The position numbers and the translations under genes were made by a program. Shown here one piece after another: positions 16,327 through 24,323 of a stretch of 64,000 nucleotides of DNA. This DNA is from Streptomyces sp. NBC_01283 (GTDB taxonomy: Bacteria; Actinomycetota; Actinomycetes; Streptomycetales; Streptomycetaceae), in the NCBI RefSeq assembly GCF_041435335.1, contig NZ_CP108430.1, positions 5,741,001 through 5,805,000 on the forward strand. Reading direction: 5' to 3'. The first letter of the stretch is position 1; each line of letters starts with the position of its first letter. Below the pieces are notes generated by a model. The model did no database searches. It was given only the letters and a program-made list of their open reading frames with translations, and was not told the origin of the DNA.

Positions 16327-17109
16327 ATGTTCGGTTTCCTGTCTCCTTTCATGTCCGTGTTCGCCGGCTTGGTCGGCTCCCTCGCCGACCTGCTCGAACC
16401 GCTCTTCCACGCCTCCGCGACGGCCGCCGCCATCGTGCTGTTCACCGCGTGCGTACGACTCCTCGTCCACCCCTTGTCGCGGGCGTCGGCCCGTGGCCAG
16501 AAGGCACGCGCCAGGCTGAACCCGCAGATCGCCGAGCTGCGCAAGAAGCACGCCAAGAACCCCGAGAAGCTGCAGAAGGCGGTCCTTGAACTGCACGCGG
16601 CGGAGAAGGTCTCGCCGCTCTCCGGGTGCCTGCCCAGCCTGTTCCAGCTCCCGGCGTTCTTCCTGCTCTACCACCTGTTCTCCAACACCAGCATCGGCGG
16701 CGAGGCCAACTCGCTCCTCGGCCACAAGCTCTTCGAGGCGCCGCTGGGCGGGCGGTGGGCGGACGCGCTCGGCGATGGCGGGGTCTTCGGGGCGCAGGGC
16801 CTCGTCTACCTCGGGCTCTTCGCGATCGTGGCCGCCGTCGCGACCTTCAACTTCCGGCGTACGAAGACGCAGATGGCCGCGACGGCCGCCGCCACGCCCG
16901 CGGGCGACGCGGGCCAGCAGGTGCCCGGCATGGGCGCGATGACCAAGGTCATGCCGTTCATGTCGTACATGACGCTGTTCACCGTCGCCTTCGTGCCGCT
17001 GGCAGCCGCGCTGTACGTGGTCACCAGCACCACCTGGAGCGCGGTCGAGCGGGCCGTCCTCTACCGCGACGTGCCGATCGGCGCCGGGGCGCTGGCTACT
17101 GCCGGGTAA
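16327..17109 (+). CDS. yidC: YidC/Oxa1 family membrane protein insertase (short form)
   Basis: 260 residues. The conserved YidC core is complete: SATAAAIVLFTACVRLLVHPLSR (TM with a conserved basic residue), a cytoplasmic hairpin (RLNPQIAELRKKHAKNPEKLQ), SPLSGCLPSLFQLPAFFLLY, and the last helices around MPFMSYMTLFTVAFVPLAAALY. It lacks a large N-terminal domain, as is usual for a second, accessory YidC in actinomycetes. The housekeeping copy normally sits by rpmH-rnpA near oriC, which is not in this window. It probably forms a unit with the DUF6412 gene. Inserts or folds membrane proteins at the cytoplasmic membrane. Confidence 0.88.
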   Translation: MFGFLSPFMSVFAGLVGSLADLLEPLFHASATAAAIVLFTACVRLLVHPLSRASARGQKARARLNPQIAELRKKHAKNPEKLQKAVLELHAAEKVSPLSGCLPSLFQLPAFFLLYHLFSNTSIGGEANSLLGHKLFEAPLGGRWADALGDGGVFGAQGLVYLGLFAIVAAVATFNFRRTKTQMAATAAATPAGDAGQQVPGMGAMTKVMPFMSYMTLFTVAFVPLAAALYVVTSTTWSAVERAVLYRDVPIGAGALATAG

Positions 17110-17154
17110 CGGTCCGGTCCGTGAACAGGGTCTTGCGGGATGGACAGCGACCTT

Positions 17155-17174
17155 GGAGGATCTTCCAATCCTCC
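17155..17174. promoter_or_regulatory. Candidate operator dyad
   Basis: Perfect inverted repeat GGAGGAT-n6-ATCCTCC, 70 bases ahead of the fumarylacetoacetase-like gene and 45 bases after yidC. Its size suits a dimeric regulator. There is no adjacent regulator gene and no T-run, so operator is preferred to terminator. Confidence 0.4.
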
Positions 17175-17244
17175 GATGGCCGCGACCCAGCGATCAGCGG
17201 CCCGTCGGAGGTGAGTGGGCGCGCTCGACCAAGGGAGATTGACC

Positions 17245-18102
17245 ATGAAGCTGCTGCGAGTCGGTACAGCGGGGGCCGAGCGCCCGGCGCTGCTCGACGC
17301 CGAAGGCACGCTGCGGGACCTGTCAGGGACCGTCACGGACATCGACGGGGCGCTGCTCTCCGACGCGAGCGCCCTCGACCGGGTCCGGGCCGCCGCCGAG
17401 TCGGGCGAGCTGCCCGTGCTCGACGCGCAGGGGCTGCGGGTCGGGCCGCCGGTGGGCCGGATCGGCAAGGTCGTGTGCATCGGGCTCAACTACCACGACC
17501 ACGCGGCCGAGACCGGGGCCACGCCGCCCACCGAACCCGTCATCTTCTTCAAGGCGGCGGACACGGTGGTCGGGCCCGCCGACACCGTGCTGGTGCCGCG
17601 CAAGTCGGTCAAGACCGACTGGGAGGTCGAGCTCGCGATCGTCATCGGGCGCACCGCCCGCTACCTGGAGTCCGACGCGGAGGCGCTCGCGCACGTCGCC
17701 GGGTACGCGGTGTCGCACGACGTGTCCGAGCGCGAGTTCCAGATCGAGCGCGGCGGCACCTGGGACAAGGGCAAGAACTGCGAGACGTTCAACCCGCTGG
17801 GCCCGTGGCTGGTGACGACGGACGAGGTCCCCGACCCGCAGGCGCTGTCCCTGAAGCTCTGGGTCAACGGCGAGCTGAAGCAGGACGGGACCACGGCCCA
17901 GCAGATCTTCCCGGTGGCCGAAGTGGTGCGCTACGTAAGCCAGTTCATGACCCTGTACCCGGGTGACGTCATCAACACCGGTACGCCGGCGGGCGTGGCC
18001 ATGGGCCAGCCGGAGCCGAAGCCGTACCTGCGGGCCGGTGATGTGGTGGAGCTGGAGATCGAGGGTCTGGGCAGGCAGCGCCAGGAGCTGAAGGACGCGT
18101 AA
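17245..18102 (+). CDS. Fumarylacetoacetate hydrolase (FAH) family protein
   Basis: 285 residues. The C-terminal FAH fold carries the metal ligands in the order expected: Glu in AAETGATPPTEPVIFFK, the ExE pair in DWEVELAIVIG, and an Asp in YAVSHDVSERE. The IGLNYHDHA start of the domain is typical. The family cleaves C-C bonds of acylpyruvates or isomerises/hydrates 2-oxo acids. Relatives include 2,4-didehydro-3-deoxyrhamnonate and ureidoglycolate-type enzymes. The ATG at 17245 follows AGGGAGA. The neighbours are YidC and a heme-binding-like protein, so the pathway is not indicated. Confidence 0.88.
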   Translation: MKLLRVGTAGAERPALLDAEGTLRDLSGTVTDIDGALLSDASALDRVRAAAESGELPVLDAQGLRVGPPVGRIGKVVCIGLNYHDHAAETGATPPTEPVIFFKAADTVVGPADTVLVPRKSVKTDWEVELAIVIGRTARYLESDAEALAHVAGYAVSHDVSEREFQIERGGTWDKGKNCETFNPLGPWLVTTDEVPDPQALSLKLWVNGELKQDGTTAQQIFPVAEVVRYVSQFMTLYPGDVINTGTPAGVAMGQPEPKPYLRAGDVVELEIEGLGRQRQELKDA

Positions 18103-18136
18103 CCCGTAAGCACGGGCACGTATCCCGTAACTCGCC

Positions 18137-18175
18137 TGGCGGGGAGCGCCGTTGGCATCGCGGCGCTCCCCGCCA
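18137..18175. terminator. Bidirectional hairpin terminator
   Basis: Perfect 14-base stem TGGCGGGGAGCGCC/GGCGCTCCCCGCCA with an 11-base loop, between two convergent genes (stop codons at 18102 and 18180). There is no T-run, which is normal for Streptomyces hairpin terminators. Confidence 0.8.
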
Positions 18176-18179
18176 CGGG

Positions 18180-18659
18180 TTACGCGGAGCCCTCCGCGAA
18201 CCGCTCCAGCGCCTCCACCACCAGCGCGTGGTCCGCGGCCTGCGGGAGACCCGACACCACGACCGTGCCGATGACGCCCGCGCCGCGCACCGCGATCGGG
18301 AACGCGCCGCCGTGCGCCGCGTACACGTCCGGGTCCAGGCGCGAGGACTCCTCGAACGTCGTCCCCTTGGCGCGGAAACGCGTGCCGACCAGGAACGACG
18401 AGCAGCCGTAGCGTTCGACGACCCGGCGCTTGCGCTGGATCCAGGCGTCGTTGTCCGGGGTCGAGCCAGGCAGTGCGGCGTGGAAGAGCTGCTGGCCGCC
18501 GCGGGTGATGTCGACGGCCACCGGGGCCCGGCGTCCGCGGGCGAGATCGACCAGGAGGGTGCCGAGTGCCCAGGCATCCTCGTATGTGAAGTGAGGGAGG
18601 ACCAGGCGGAGTTCCTGGGCCTCCAGCTCCTCGACCGTCGGTGCGGCGGGCGTCGTCAT
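18180..18659 (-). CDS. GlcG/HbpS-like (UPF0303) heme-associated protein
   Basis: 159 residues of the DUF336/COG4702 type, often named heme-degrading domain protein. Features are an N-terminal helix (VEELEAQELRLVLPHF), PVAVDITRGGQQLF, the DNDAWIQRKRRVVERYG helix and the C-terminal GGAFPIAVRGAGVIGTVVVSG strand pair shared with GlcG and HbpS. The only characterised relatives bind or degrade heme, so function is uncertain. Its ATG overlaps the stop of the upstream oxidoreductase gene (ATGA), so the two form an operon. Confidence 0.8.
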   Translation of the reverse strand: MTTPAAPTVEELEAQELRLVLPHFTYEDAWALGTLLVDLARGRRAPVAVDITRGGQQLFHAALPGSTPDNDAWIQRKRRVVERYGCSSFLVGTRFRAKGTTFEESSRLDPDVYAAHGGAFPIAVRGAGVIGTVVVSGLPQAADHALVVEALERFAEGSA

Positions 18660-19753
18660 ACGACCACCGTCACACCGTCGCGGGCCGAGCGGCGTGCCGC
18701 CTCCAGGACGTCCAGGGCCGATGCCGCCTCGTGCGCGGAGACCGGGTTCTCGCCGGTGCCGCGGAGCGCCGCGGCCACGGCCGCGTAGTACGCGGGGTAG
18801 TCGCCCGGCAGCGTCTTGACCGGGTTGCCGCCGCCGGTCAGCGGGGACTCGCCGGAGCCGACGCGGCCCCACATGCATTCGAGCTCCTCGCCCCAACTGT
18901 CCTCGCTGGTGGGCCGCTTGCCGTCGCGGAGTGCGGCTTCCTGCGGGTCGAGGCCGTACTTCACGTAGCCCGCCGCCGAGCCGAGCGCGCGGAAGCGCGG
19001 GCCGAGCTGGGCGGTGGTGGCGCTCACGTACAGGTGCGAGCGGACGCCGCTCTCGTGGGTGATCGCGATGAACGTGTCGTCGTCGGCCTCGGCGCCGGGG
19101 CGGCGGACGTCCGACTCGGCGTACACGGAGCGTGCGGGACCGAAGAGAACGAGGGCCTGGTCGACCACGTGGGACCCGAGGTCGTACAGCAGACCTCCGA
19201 TCTCTTCGGGGTTACCGGACTCGCGCCAGCCGCCCTTGGGCTGCGGGCGCCACCGCTCGAAGCGGGACTCGAAGCGCCATACATCGCCGAGCTCGCCGTC
19301 GGTGATGAGCTTCCGGAGAGTGCGGAAGTCGTTGTCCCAGCGGCGGTTCTGGAAGACGGAGAGGAGCAGCCCGCGGTCGTCGGCGAGTGCCGCGAGCTCG
19401 CGGGCCTCGGCTGCCGTGCCCGCGATCGGCTTGTCCACGACGACCGGGAGGCCCGCCTTGAGGGCGGCGGTCGCGAGCGCGACGTGCGTCTTGTTCGGGG
19501 AGGCGATCACCACCAGGTCGAGCTCGTCCGCACGGGCCCAGAGGTCGTCGGCCGACGCGGCGAAGTTCAGCCCGTCACCGAACTCGGCGCGGGCCTGGGC
19601 CTGCCGCTCGGGGTTCGACGTGACGACCGTGTCGAGGGCGAGGCCCTCGGTGGCGGCGATCAGCGGGGCATGGAAGACGGAGCCCGCGAGGCCGTATCCG
19701 ATGAGGGCGACGCGTAGAGGGGAGCCACGTAGAGGGGAGCCTGTACCAGTCAT
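18656..19753 (-). CDS. Gfo/Idh/MocA family NAD(P)-dependent oxidoreductase
   Basis: 365 residues. The N-terminal Rossmann motif is VALIGYGLAGSVFHAPLI, and the conserved motif usually written EKP appears as DKP in LPVVVDKPIAGT. The C-terminal catalytic domain includes the GGLLYDLGSHVVDQAL segment with the active-site Asp/His. It presumably oxidises or epimerises a sugar or inositol derivative. It is divergent from a ROK repressor gene with an operator-like dyad between, and is translationally coupled to the UPF0303 gene. The start may be ATG 19753 or GTG 19762. A 15-base direct repeat (19711-19740) encodes SPLRGSPLR near the N-terminus. Confidence 0.88.
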   Translation of the reverse strand: MTGTGSPLRGSPLRVALIGYGLAGSVFHAPLIAATEGLALDTVVTSNPERQAQARAEFGDGLNFAASADDLWARADELDLVVIASPNKTHVALATAALKAGLPVVVDKPIAGTAAEARELAALADDRGLLLSVFQNRRWDNDFRTLRKLITDGELGDVWRFESRFERWRPQPKGGWRESGNPEEIGGLLYDLGSHVVDQALVLFGPARSVYAESDVRRPGAEADDDTFIAITHESGVRSHLYVSATTAQLGPRFRALGSAAGYVKYGLDPQEAALRDGKRPTSEDSWGEELECMWGRVGSGESPLTGGGNPVKTLPGDYPAYYAAVAAALRGTGENPVSAHEAASALDVLEAARRSARDGVTVVV

Positions 19754-19766
19754 GCGTTCCACTTAA

Positions 19767-19779
19767 GCAACGGTGTTGC
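19767..19779. promoter_or_regulatory. ROK-type operator candidate
   Basis: Dyad GCAAC-GGT-GTTGC in an A/T-richer stretch, between the divergent starts of the Gfo/Idh oxidoreductase and the ROK regulator. Its position would let the ROK protein control both genes. Operator identity is inferred from position and symmetry. Confidence 0.5.
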
Positions 19780-19801
19780 CAAAGCGCAAGCGCGGGCGAC
19801 A

Positions 19802-20995
19802 ATGGGGGGTGTGAACAGGACTGATGTGGGAGCCGAGAGGGTCGGCGGCGGTGGTCGGACGGGCGGCGGGGTGAACCTGCCTGCGCTGCGCGGGCACAAC
19901 GCCGCCCTGGTGCTCGACCTGCTGCGCACGGCGGGCGACGGCGGCATAAGCCGTCTGGAACTGGCCGAGCGTACGGGGCTCACGCCGCAGGCCGTCAGCA
20001 AGATCACCGCGCGGCTGCGTACGGAGGGGCTCGCGGCGGAGGCGGGCCGGCGCGCCTCCACGGGAGGCAAGCCGCGCACGCTCCTGCGCCTGGTCCCGGA
20101 CGCGGGCCACGCGATCGGCCTCCACCTGGACCGCGACGAACTGACCGCGGTCCTGGCCGACCTGACGGGCCACGTGGTCGCGGAACGCCGGGCACCGCTG
20201 GATTTCGCCGCCGGTGCGGAGGCGGTGGTGGAGGCGGCGGTGAAGGTGGTGCGGGGCTTGGCCCCTGGCCTGAAACCGGGCCCGGACAGGGGCCCGGATG
20301 CGGGGGCGGGAGCAGGTCTGCTCGGTGTGGGGATCGCGCTGCCGGGTCCGCTCGACCACTCCGACGGGGTGCTGCACCGCGTGACGGGTTTCCCCGCGTG
20401 GGACGGCTTCCCGCTGCGGGACGCGTTCGCGGGGCGGCTCGGGCTGCCGGTGGTCGTGGACAAGGACACGAACGCGGCGGCCCTGGGCCTCGCGCTGGGC
20501 GGGGTGGCGGAGTCCTTCGCCTATCTGCACCTCGGGACGGGGTTGGGCGCGGGCCTCGTACTGGGCGGAAGTCTCTACCGGGGTGCGCGCACCGGGGCGG
20601 GCGAGTTCGGCCACCAGGTGATCCAGCTGGACGGCCCGCGGTGCGAATGCGGCAACCGCGGCTGCATCGAGGCGCTGTGCCTGGCGGCGGTCGCGCGGGG
20701 CGATCTGGACGAGGCGGCGCGGGTCCTCGGAGCGGGGGCGGGGAACCTGGTCAGCCTGCTCGACATCGACCTCGTACTGCTGGGTGGCCGGGCGGTCCTG
20801 GCCGACGAGGAACGCTTCGTACGAGGAGTCGGCGAGGTACTCACCACCCGCGCGAGGCAGGGCGGCGACGGCACGGAGGTCCCGGTGTCCATCGCACCCG
20901 GCGGCGACCGAGGCGTGGCGGAGGGCGCGGCCCAACTGGTACTGACCCCACTCTTCGGCAGGGCGAACGCGGCGTTTCCGGTGGGGAGGGGGTAG
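19802..20995 (+). CDS. ROK family transcriptional repressor
   Basis: 397 residues. The N-terminal winged HTH (about 26-85; ISRLELAERTGLTPQAVSKIT) is fused to a ROK sugar-kinase-fold domain. The zinc motif C-x-CGNRGCIE is present in CECGNRGCIEALC, and the phosphate loop LHLGTGLGAGLVL is intact. Such proteins repress sugar catabolic genes and release on binding a sugar or sugar phosphate. The divergent Gfo/Idh gene is the obvious target. The start may instead be the GTG at 19811. Confidence 0.88.
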   Translation: MGGVNRTDVGAERVGGGGRTGGGVNLPALRGHNAALVLDLLRTAGDGGISRLELAERTGLTPQAVSKITARLRTEGLAAEAGRRASTGGKPRTLLRLVPDAGHAIGLHLDRDELTAVLADLTGHVVAERRAPLDFAAGAEAVVEAAVKVVRGLAPGLKPGPDRGPDAGAGAGLLGVGIALPGPLDHSDGVLHRVTGFPAWDGFPLRDAFAGRLGLPVVVDKDTNAAALGLALGGVAESFAYLHLGTGLGAGLVLGGSLYRGARTGAGEFGHQVIQLDGPRCECGNRGCIEALCLAAVARGDLDEAARVLGAGAGNLVSLLDIDLVLLGGRAVLADEERFVRGVGEVLTTRARQGGDGTEVPVSIAPGGDRGVAEGAAQLVLTPLFGRANAAFPVGRG

Positions 20996-21240
20996 GGGGG
21001 CGGGCAGGGGCGGGGCGCCCCGGCCGCCAGAATCCGCGCCCGCACCCACCACCCACCCCACCCGACCCCGGCAACCCGAATTAACGGAAAGTCGGCTGAT
21101 AGGGCGGACTTGCGCGGGCCAGTCGGCCGTACCGGGGGTGGCGTGGGCGGGGGAGGGCGGGGGGCGTGGCAATCTCGCGGTCGGTTCCCTGCCACACAAG
21201 GCCCCCGCTCCCGCCCGCCCGCGTCCAGCAAAGGCCCCTC

Positions 21241-22143
21241 ATGCGACTCCGCCGTCCGCTCGCCTCCGGCATCACCGTCGTCGCCGCTGTTCTCCTGCCC
21301 GGGGCGGTTCCAGTGGCTGCCATGGAGAGTGGGGTGCCGGCTGCAGGTTCCGTACCGCTGCCGGGGGCCGCTCAGCCCCCCACCTGCTCCGATCCCGGGA
21401 GTGAGGGCTTTCCCATCGGGACGCGGATCCGAGGGGGGCCCGCCGCATACGAGGCCGGTGGCGGCTACCGGCGCTGGTCCGTCGAGTTGGCCAACACCAC
21501 CCGCGGCACCTGCGGAAACATCCACCCCGTCGTCGTCATCGTCGACAAGGAGCGCGAGCTGCGGCCCCGCGAGGTCCAGTTGGAGTTCCGCGACGGCAAG
21601 CGCTGGCGTCCCGTCGCGTTCGAGCGGTCCGACCGGGACGAGAACGTCGGCGTCTTCGACGACGGATTCCCCGGGTTCACGGTCAAGGCCGGTCGGACCC
21701 TCGCCGTGAAGGTGCGGCTCTCCTTCACCTCGGAGGCCCGCTCCGAGCGCGCCGTCATCTCCGCCGCCGTCGTCCAGCGCCGTGCCGACGACGGCGACTG
21801 GGTGGGCGAGTCCGAGGACTATCCGTTCGCCATCGATGCCCATGAAGGCCAGGGCAATGGGGATGGGGATGGAGATGGGGACGGTGACGGTGCCGACGGC
21901 GGAACCGACGCCGGCGAGAGCGGCGGACGCGACGGCGGCGACGGTGCGTCGGACCTCCACGGCGGCGGCAGCGGCGGGCAAGGGGACTCAGATGCCGGAG
22001 GGTCGTCCTCGTACGCCGATGAACTCGCCGCCACGGGGCCCCGCGCCCTGCTCGGCGTCAGCGCCGTCGCCGGTGCGCTGTTCGCCGCGGGCTGGGCCCT
22101 CGTCGTAGGCGCGAGGCGCCTGCGGGCCGCACGCCGACGCTGA
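21241..22143 (+). CDS. Secreted surface protein with LAATG sorting signal
   Basis: 300 residues. A Sec signal peptide (MRLRRPLASGITVVAAVLLP) leads to a beta-rich domain of about 170 residues (two cysteines, RWSVELANTTRGTCGNIHPV). Then comes a Gly/Asp/Ser spacer containing a Gly-Asp repeat. The C-terminus is ELAATGPRALLG followed by a hydrophobic helix and ARRLRAARRR, a complete cell-wall sorting signal. LAATG fits class E sortase specificity (LAxTG), and such a sortase is encoded 5.5 kb upstream. The role of the globular domain is unknown. Confidence 0.8.
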   Translation: MRLRRPLASGITVVAAVLLPGAVPVAAMESGVPAAGSVPLPGAAQPPTCSDPGSEGFPIGTRIRGGPAAYEAGGGYRRWSVELANTTRGTCGNIHPVVVIVDKERELRPREVQLEFRDGKRWRPVAFERSDRDENVGVFDDGFPGFTVKAGRTLAVKVRLSFTSEARSERAVISAAVVQRRADDGDWVGESEDYPFAIDAHEGQGNGDGDGDGDGDGADGGTDAGESGGRDGGDGASDLHGGGSGGQGDSDAGGSSSYADELAATGPRALLGVSAVAGALFAAGWALVVGARRLRAARRR

Positions 22144-22245
22144 AAGCCCCACACGCCGACGCCGAACCCCGCACGCCGACGCCGAGCCCCGCGCGGACAG
22201 CGGGTGTTCACGTGCCCGTTCACGTACGTCTGCGAACATCCCCGG

Positions 22246-23037
22246 GTGGACAACCCGAACCCCCCGCACCCTCCCGCACACCTGCTCGGCCAGGCCCCCG
22301 GCGCCCCCATCCGCTCCGGCATCCCCGAGCACGGCCGCATCCCGAAGTACTACGCGGTGAAGGCCCGGATCGCCGACCTCATAGAGGAGTTGGGGGACGG
22401 GCAGACGCTGCCGACCGAGCGGGACCTCGCCGTGCGGTACGAGGTCGCCCGGGAGACCGTCCGGCAGGCACTGCGTGAACTGCTGCTCGAAGGGCGGCTG
22501 CGCAGGCAGGGCCGCGGCACCGTCGTCGCGGGCCCCAAGCTGGAGCAGCCCCTGTCCCTCGCGAGCTACACCGAAGGCGTACGACGACAGGGGCGTACCC
22601 CGGGGCGACATCTCATCTCCCTCGACCAATTCCCCGCCCCCGGGGCCCTCGCCGCCGAGATCGGTGTCAAGCAGGGGGAGCCCGTCTGGCACATGGAGCG
22701 TGTGCTGCTCGCCGACGACGAACGGGTCGGCCTGGAGAGCACATACGTCTCCGTGACCCGCGCCCCCGCCCTCGACCGGGATTTCGAGCCCGACTCCTCC
22801 TTCTACGCCTACCTGCGCGACCGGCTCGGCATCTCCTTCGGCGACGCCGACGAACGCATCGAGACCGTCCTGGCCACGCCCCGCGAGGCCCTGCTCATCG
22901 GCACCCCTCCCGCGCTGCCCATGCTGCTGATCCACCGCGTCTCCCGCGACACCTCCGGCAGCCCCCTGGAACGCGTCCGCACCCTCTACCGCGGCGACCG
23001 GTTCTCCTTCACCACCCATCTGGGCGACGGCGGCTGA
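22246..23037 (+). CDS. GntR family regulator with UTRA domain (PhnF-like)
   Basis: 263 residues. The winged HTH at about 40-95 contains LPTERDLAVRYEVARETVRQAL and LRRQGRGTVVAGP. A UTRA ligand-binding domain fills about 115-260 (WHMERVLLADDERVGLESTYV and the closing FTTHLGDGG). HutC-subfamily regulators with UTRA include PhnF, the repressor of phosphonate genes. Position next to the phosphonate oxidase/hydrolase/transport operon supports that role. The GTG at 22246 has no ribosome site, and 42 bases upstream two TTCACGT repeats occur, so it may be translated from a short or leaderless transcript. Confidence 0.85.
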   Translation: MDNPNPPHPPAHLLGQAPGAPIRSGIPEHGRIPKYYAVKARIADLIEELGDGQTLPTERDLAVRYEVARETVRQALRELLLEGRLRRQGRGTVVAGPKLEQPLSLASYTEGVRRQGRTPGRHLISLDQFPAPGALAAEIGVKQGEPVWHMERVLLADDERVGLESTYVSVTRAPALDRDFEPDSSFYAYLRDRLGISFGDADERIETVLATPREALLIGTPPALPMLLIHRVSRDTSGSPLERVRTLYRGDRFSFTTHLGDGG

Positions 23038-23081
23038 TCCCTCCTCCCCCCGCAGCCGACACCCGACTGCACTTGATTCAG

Positions 23082-23103
23082 GTAACGAGAACATAACGGG
23101 TCT
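23082..23103 (+). promoter_or_regulatory. Shared phosphorus-locus promoter element, copy 1
   Basis: Two head-to-tail 11-base units, GTAACGAGAAC and ATAACGGGTCT, about 80 bases ahead of the FAD oxidoreductase start. A close copy (GTAGCGAAAAG, ATAACGGGTAT) stands ahead of the phosphatase gene at 28947. An inverted repeat follows at once (CCAAGCTTGG). It probably comprises a promoter and/or activator site; the binding protein is unknown. Confidence 0.5.
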
Positions 23104-23184
23104 AGGCCAAGCTTGGGTGCCCGTTCACCATCCCGTCGCCGTCCGGACCACGGCGGGTCACCCGTCCCCAGGAGCGTTGCCGCC

Positions 23185-24309
23185 GTGAGAGTCATCGTCG
23201 TAGGAGCCGGCGTGGTGGGAACCATGCACGCCTGGCATGCAGTGGAACGCGGCCACGAGGTCGTACAGATCGAGCGCGAGAGTGAGGCTCGCGGCGCCTC
23301 GCTGCGCAACTTCGGGCAGATATGGGTGAGCGGCCGCGCCGGGGGCGAGGAGCTGGACACCGCCCTGCGGGCCCGCGAGCTGTGGGAGGAGATAGGCGCA
23401 CGGGTGGAGGGCATCGGCTTCCGGGCCAACGGCTCCCTCACCCTCGTGCGCAACGAGCGTGAGCGCGCGGTCGCCGAGGCCGCCCTCGCCCGCCCCGACG
23501 CAACGGCCCGCGGCTACAAGCTGCTGGACGCCGACGAGGCCCGCGCCCTCAACCCGGCGCTGCGGGGCGACTTCATCGCAGGACTGTGGTGCGAGCGCGA
23601 CGCGGCCGTGGAGCCGCGCGTGGCCCAACTCCGGCTCCGGGAAGCCTTGCTGTCCTCGCACCGCTACACCTTCCTGCCCGGCCGTGAGGTCCGCGAGGTC
23701 GTCGGCGAGAACGCGGTGCGGGACGACCACGGCGACGTACACACCGGTGACGTCGTCGTGCTCGCCACCGGCGCCTGGCTCGGCGGCCTCGTCCGCGAGC
23801 TGGCGGGACCCGGCCTGCCCGTGCGCCGCGTCCGGCTGCAGATGATGCAGACGGAGCCCCTCGGCGAGGAGCTCACCACCTCCGTCGCCGACGCCGACAG
23901 CTTCCGCTACTACCCCGCCTACAAGTCGGACGCCCTCGAAGCGCTCAACTCCGGGCAGCCGCAGGCGCCGACCGCCGCCGAGCACAAGATGCAGCTGCTC
24001 ATGGTGCAGCGCGAGGACGGCGGCCTGACCATCGGCGACACCCACGAGTACGAGCACCCCTTCGCCTTCGACACCCTCGAAGACCCCTACGACCACCTGA
24101 CCGAGGTCGTCGAGGGCTTCCTGGGCCGCCCGCTGCCGAAGATCAGGCGGCGCTGGGCCGGGGTGTACGCGCAGTGCGTCGACACGGCCCGCGTCGTGCA
24201 CCGGCAGCAGGTCCGCGAGGGCGTGTGGCTGGTCACCGGGCCCGGCGGGCGCGGCATGACGTGCTCGCCCGCGATCGCCGAGAAGACCGCCGACGAGTTG
24301 GGATGGTGA
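23185..24309 (+). CDS. FAD-dependent oxidoreductase of phosphonate loci (TIGR03364 type)
   Basis: 374 residues of the D-amino-acid/glycine oxidase (DAO) fold. It starts VRVIVVGAGVVGTMHAWHA (FAD-binding GxGxxG) and closes with WLVTGPGGRGMTCSPAIAEK. GASLRNFGQIWVSG near residue 35 is characteristic of a DAO clade found only beside phosphonate genes. Its likely job is oxidation of the amine of an aminophosphonate to an aldehyde, making the substrate for the next enzyme. That step is inference. The GTG at 23185 follows AGGAG. It is first gene of a run of six tightly spaced genes. Confidence 0.85.
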   Translation: MRVIVVGAGVVGTMHAWHAVERGHEVVQIERESEARGASLRNFGQIWVSGRAGGEELDTALRARELWEEIGARVEGIGFRANGSLTLVRNERERAVAEAALARPDATARGYKLLDADEARALNPALRGDFIAGLWCERDAAVEPRVAQLRLREALLSSHRYTFLPGREVREVVGENAVRDDHGDVHTGDVVVLATGAWLGGLVRELAGPGLPVRRVRLQMMQTEPLGEELTTSVADADSFRYYPAYKSDALEALNSGQPQAPTAAEHKMQLLMVQREDGGLTIGDTHEYEHPFAFDTLEDPYDHLTEVVEGFLGRPLPKIRRRWAGVYAQCVDTARVVHRQQVREGVWLVTGPGGRGMTCSPAIAEKTADELGW

Positions 24310-24323
24310 GGGAGTTGCGAGAC

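Noticed and set aside
20996..21240. G/C-rich gap after the ROK gene with possible open frames
   Set aside because: Only low-complexity G and C runs; no ribosome site or conserved domain. Likely contains just the promoter of the LAATG protein gene.
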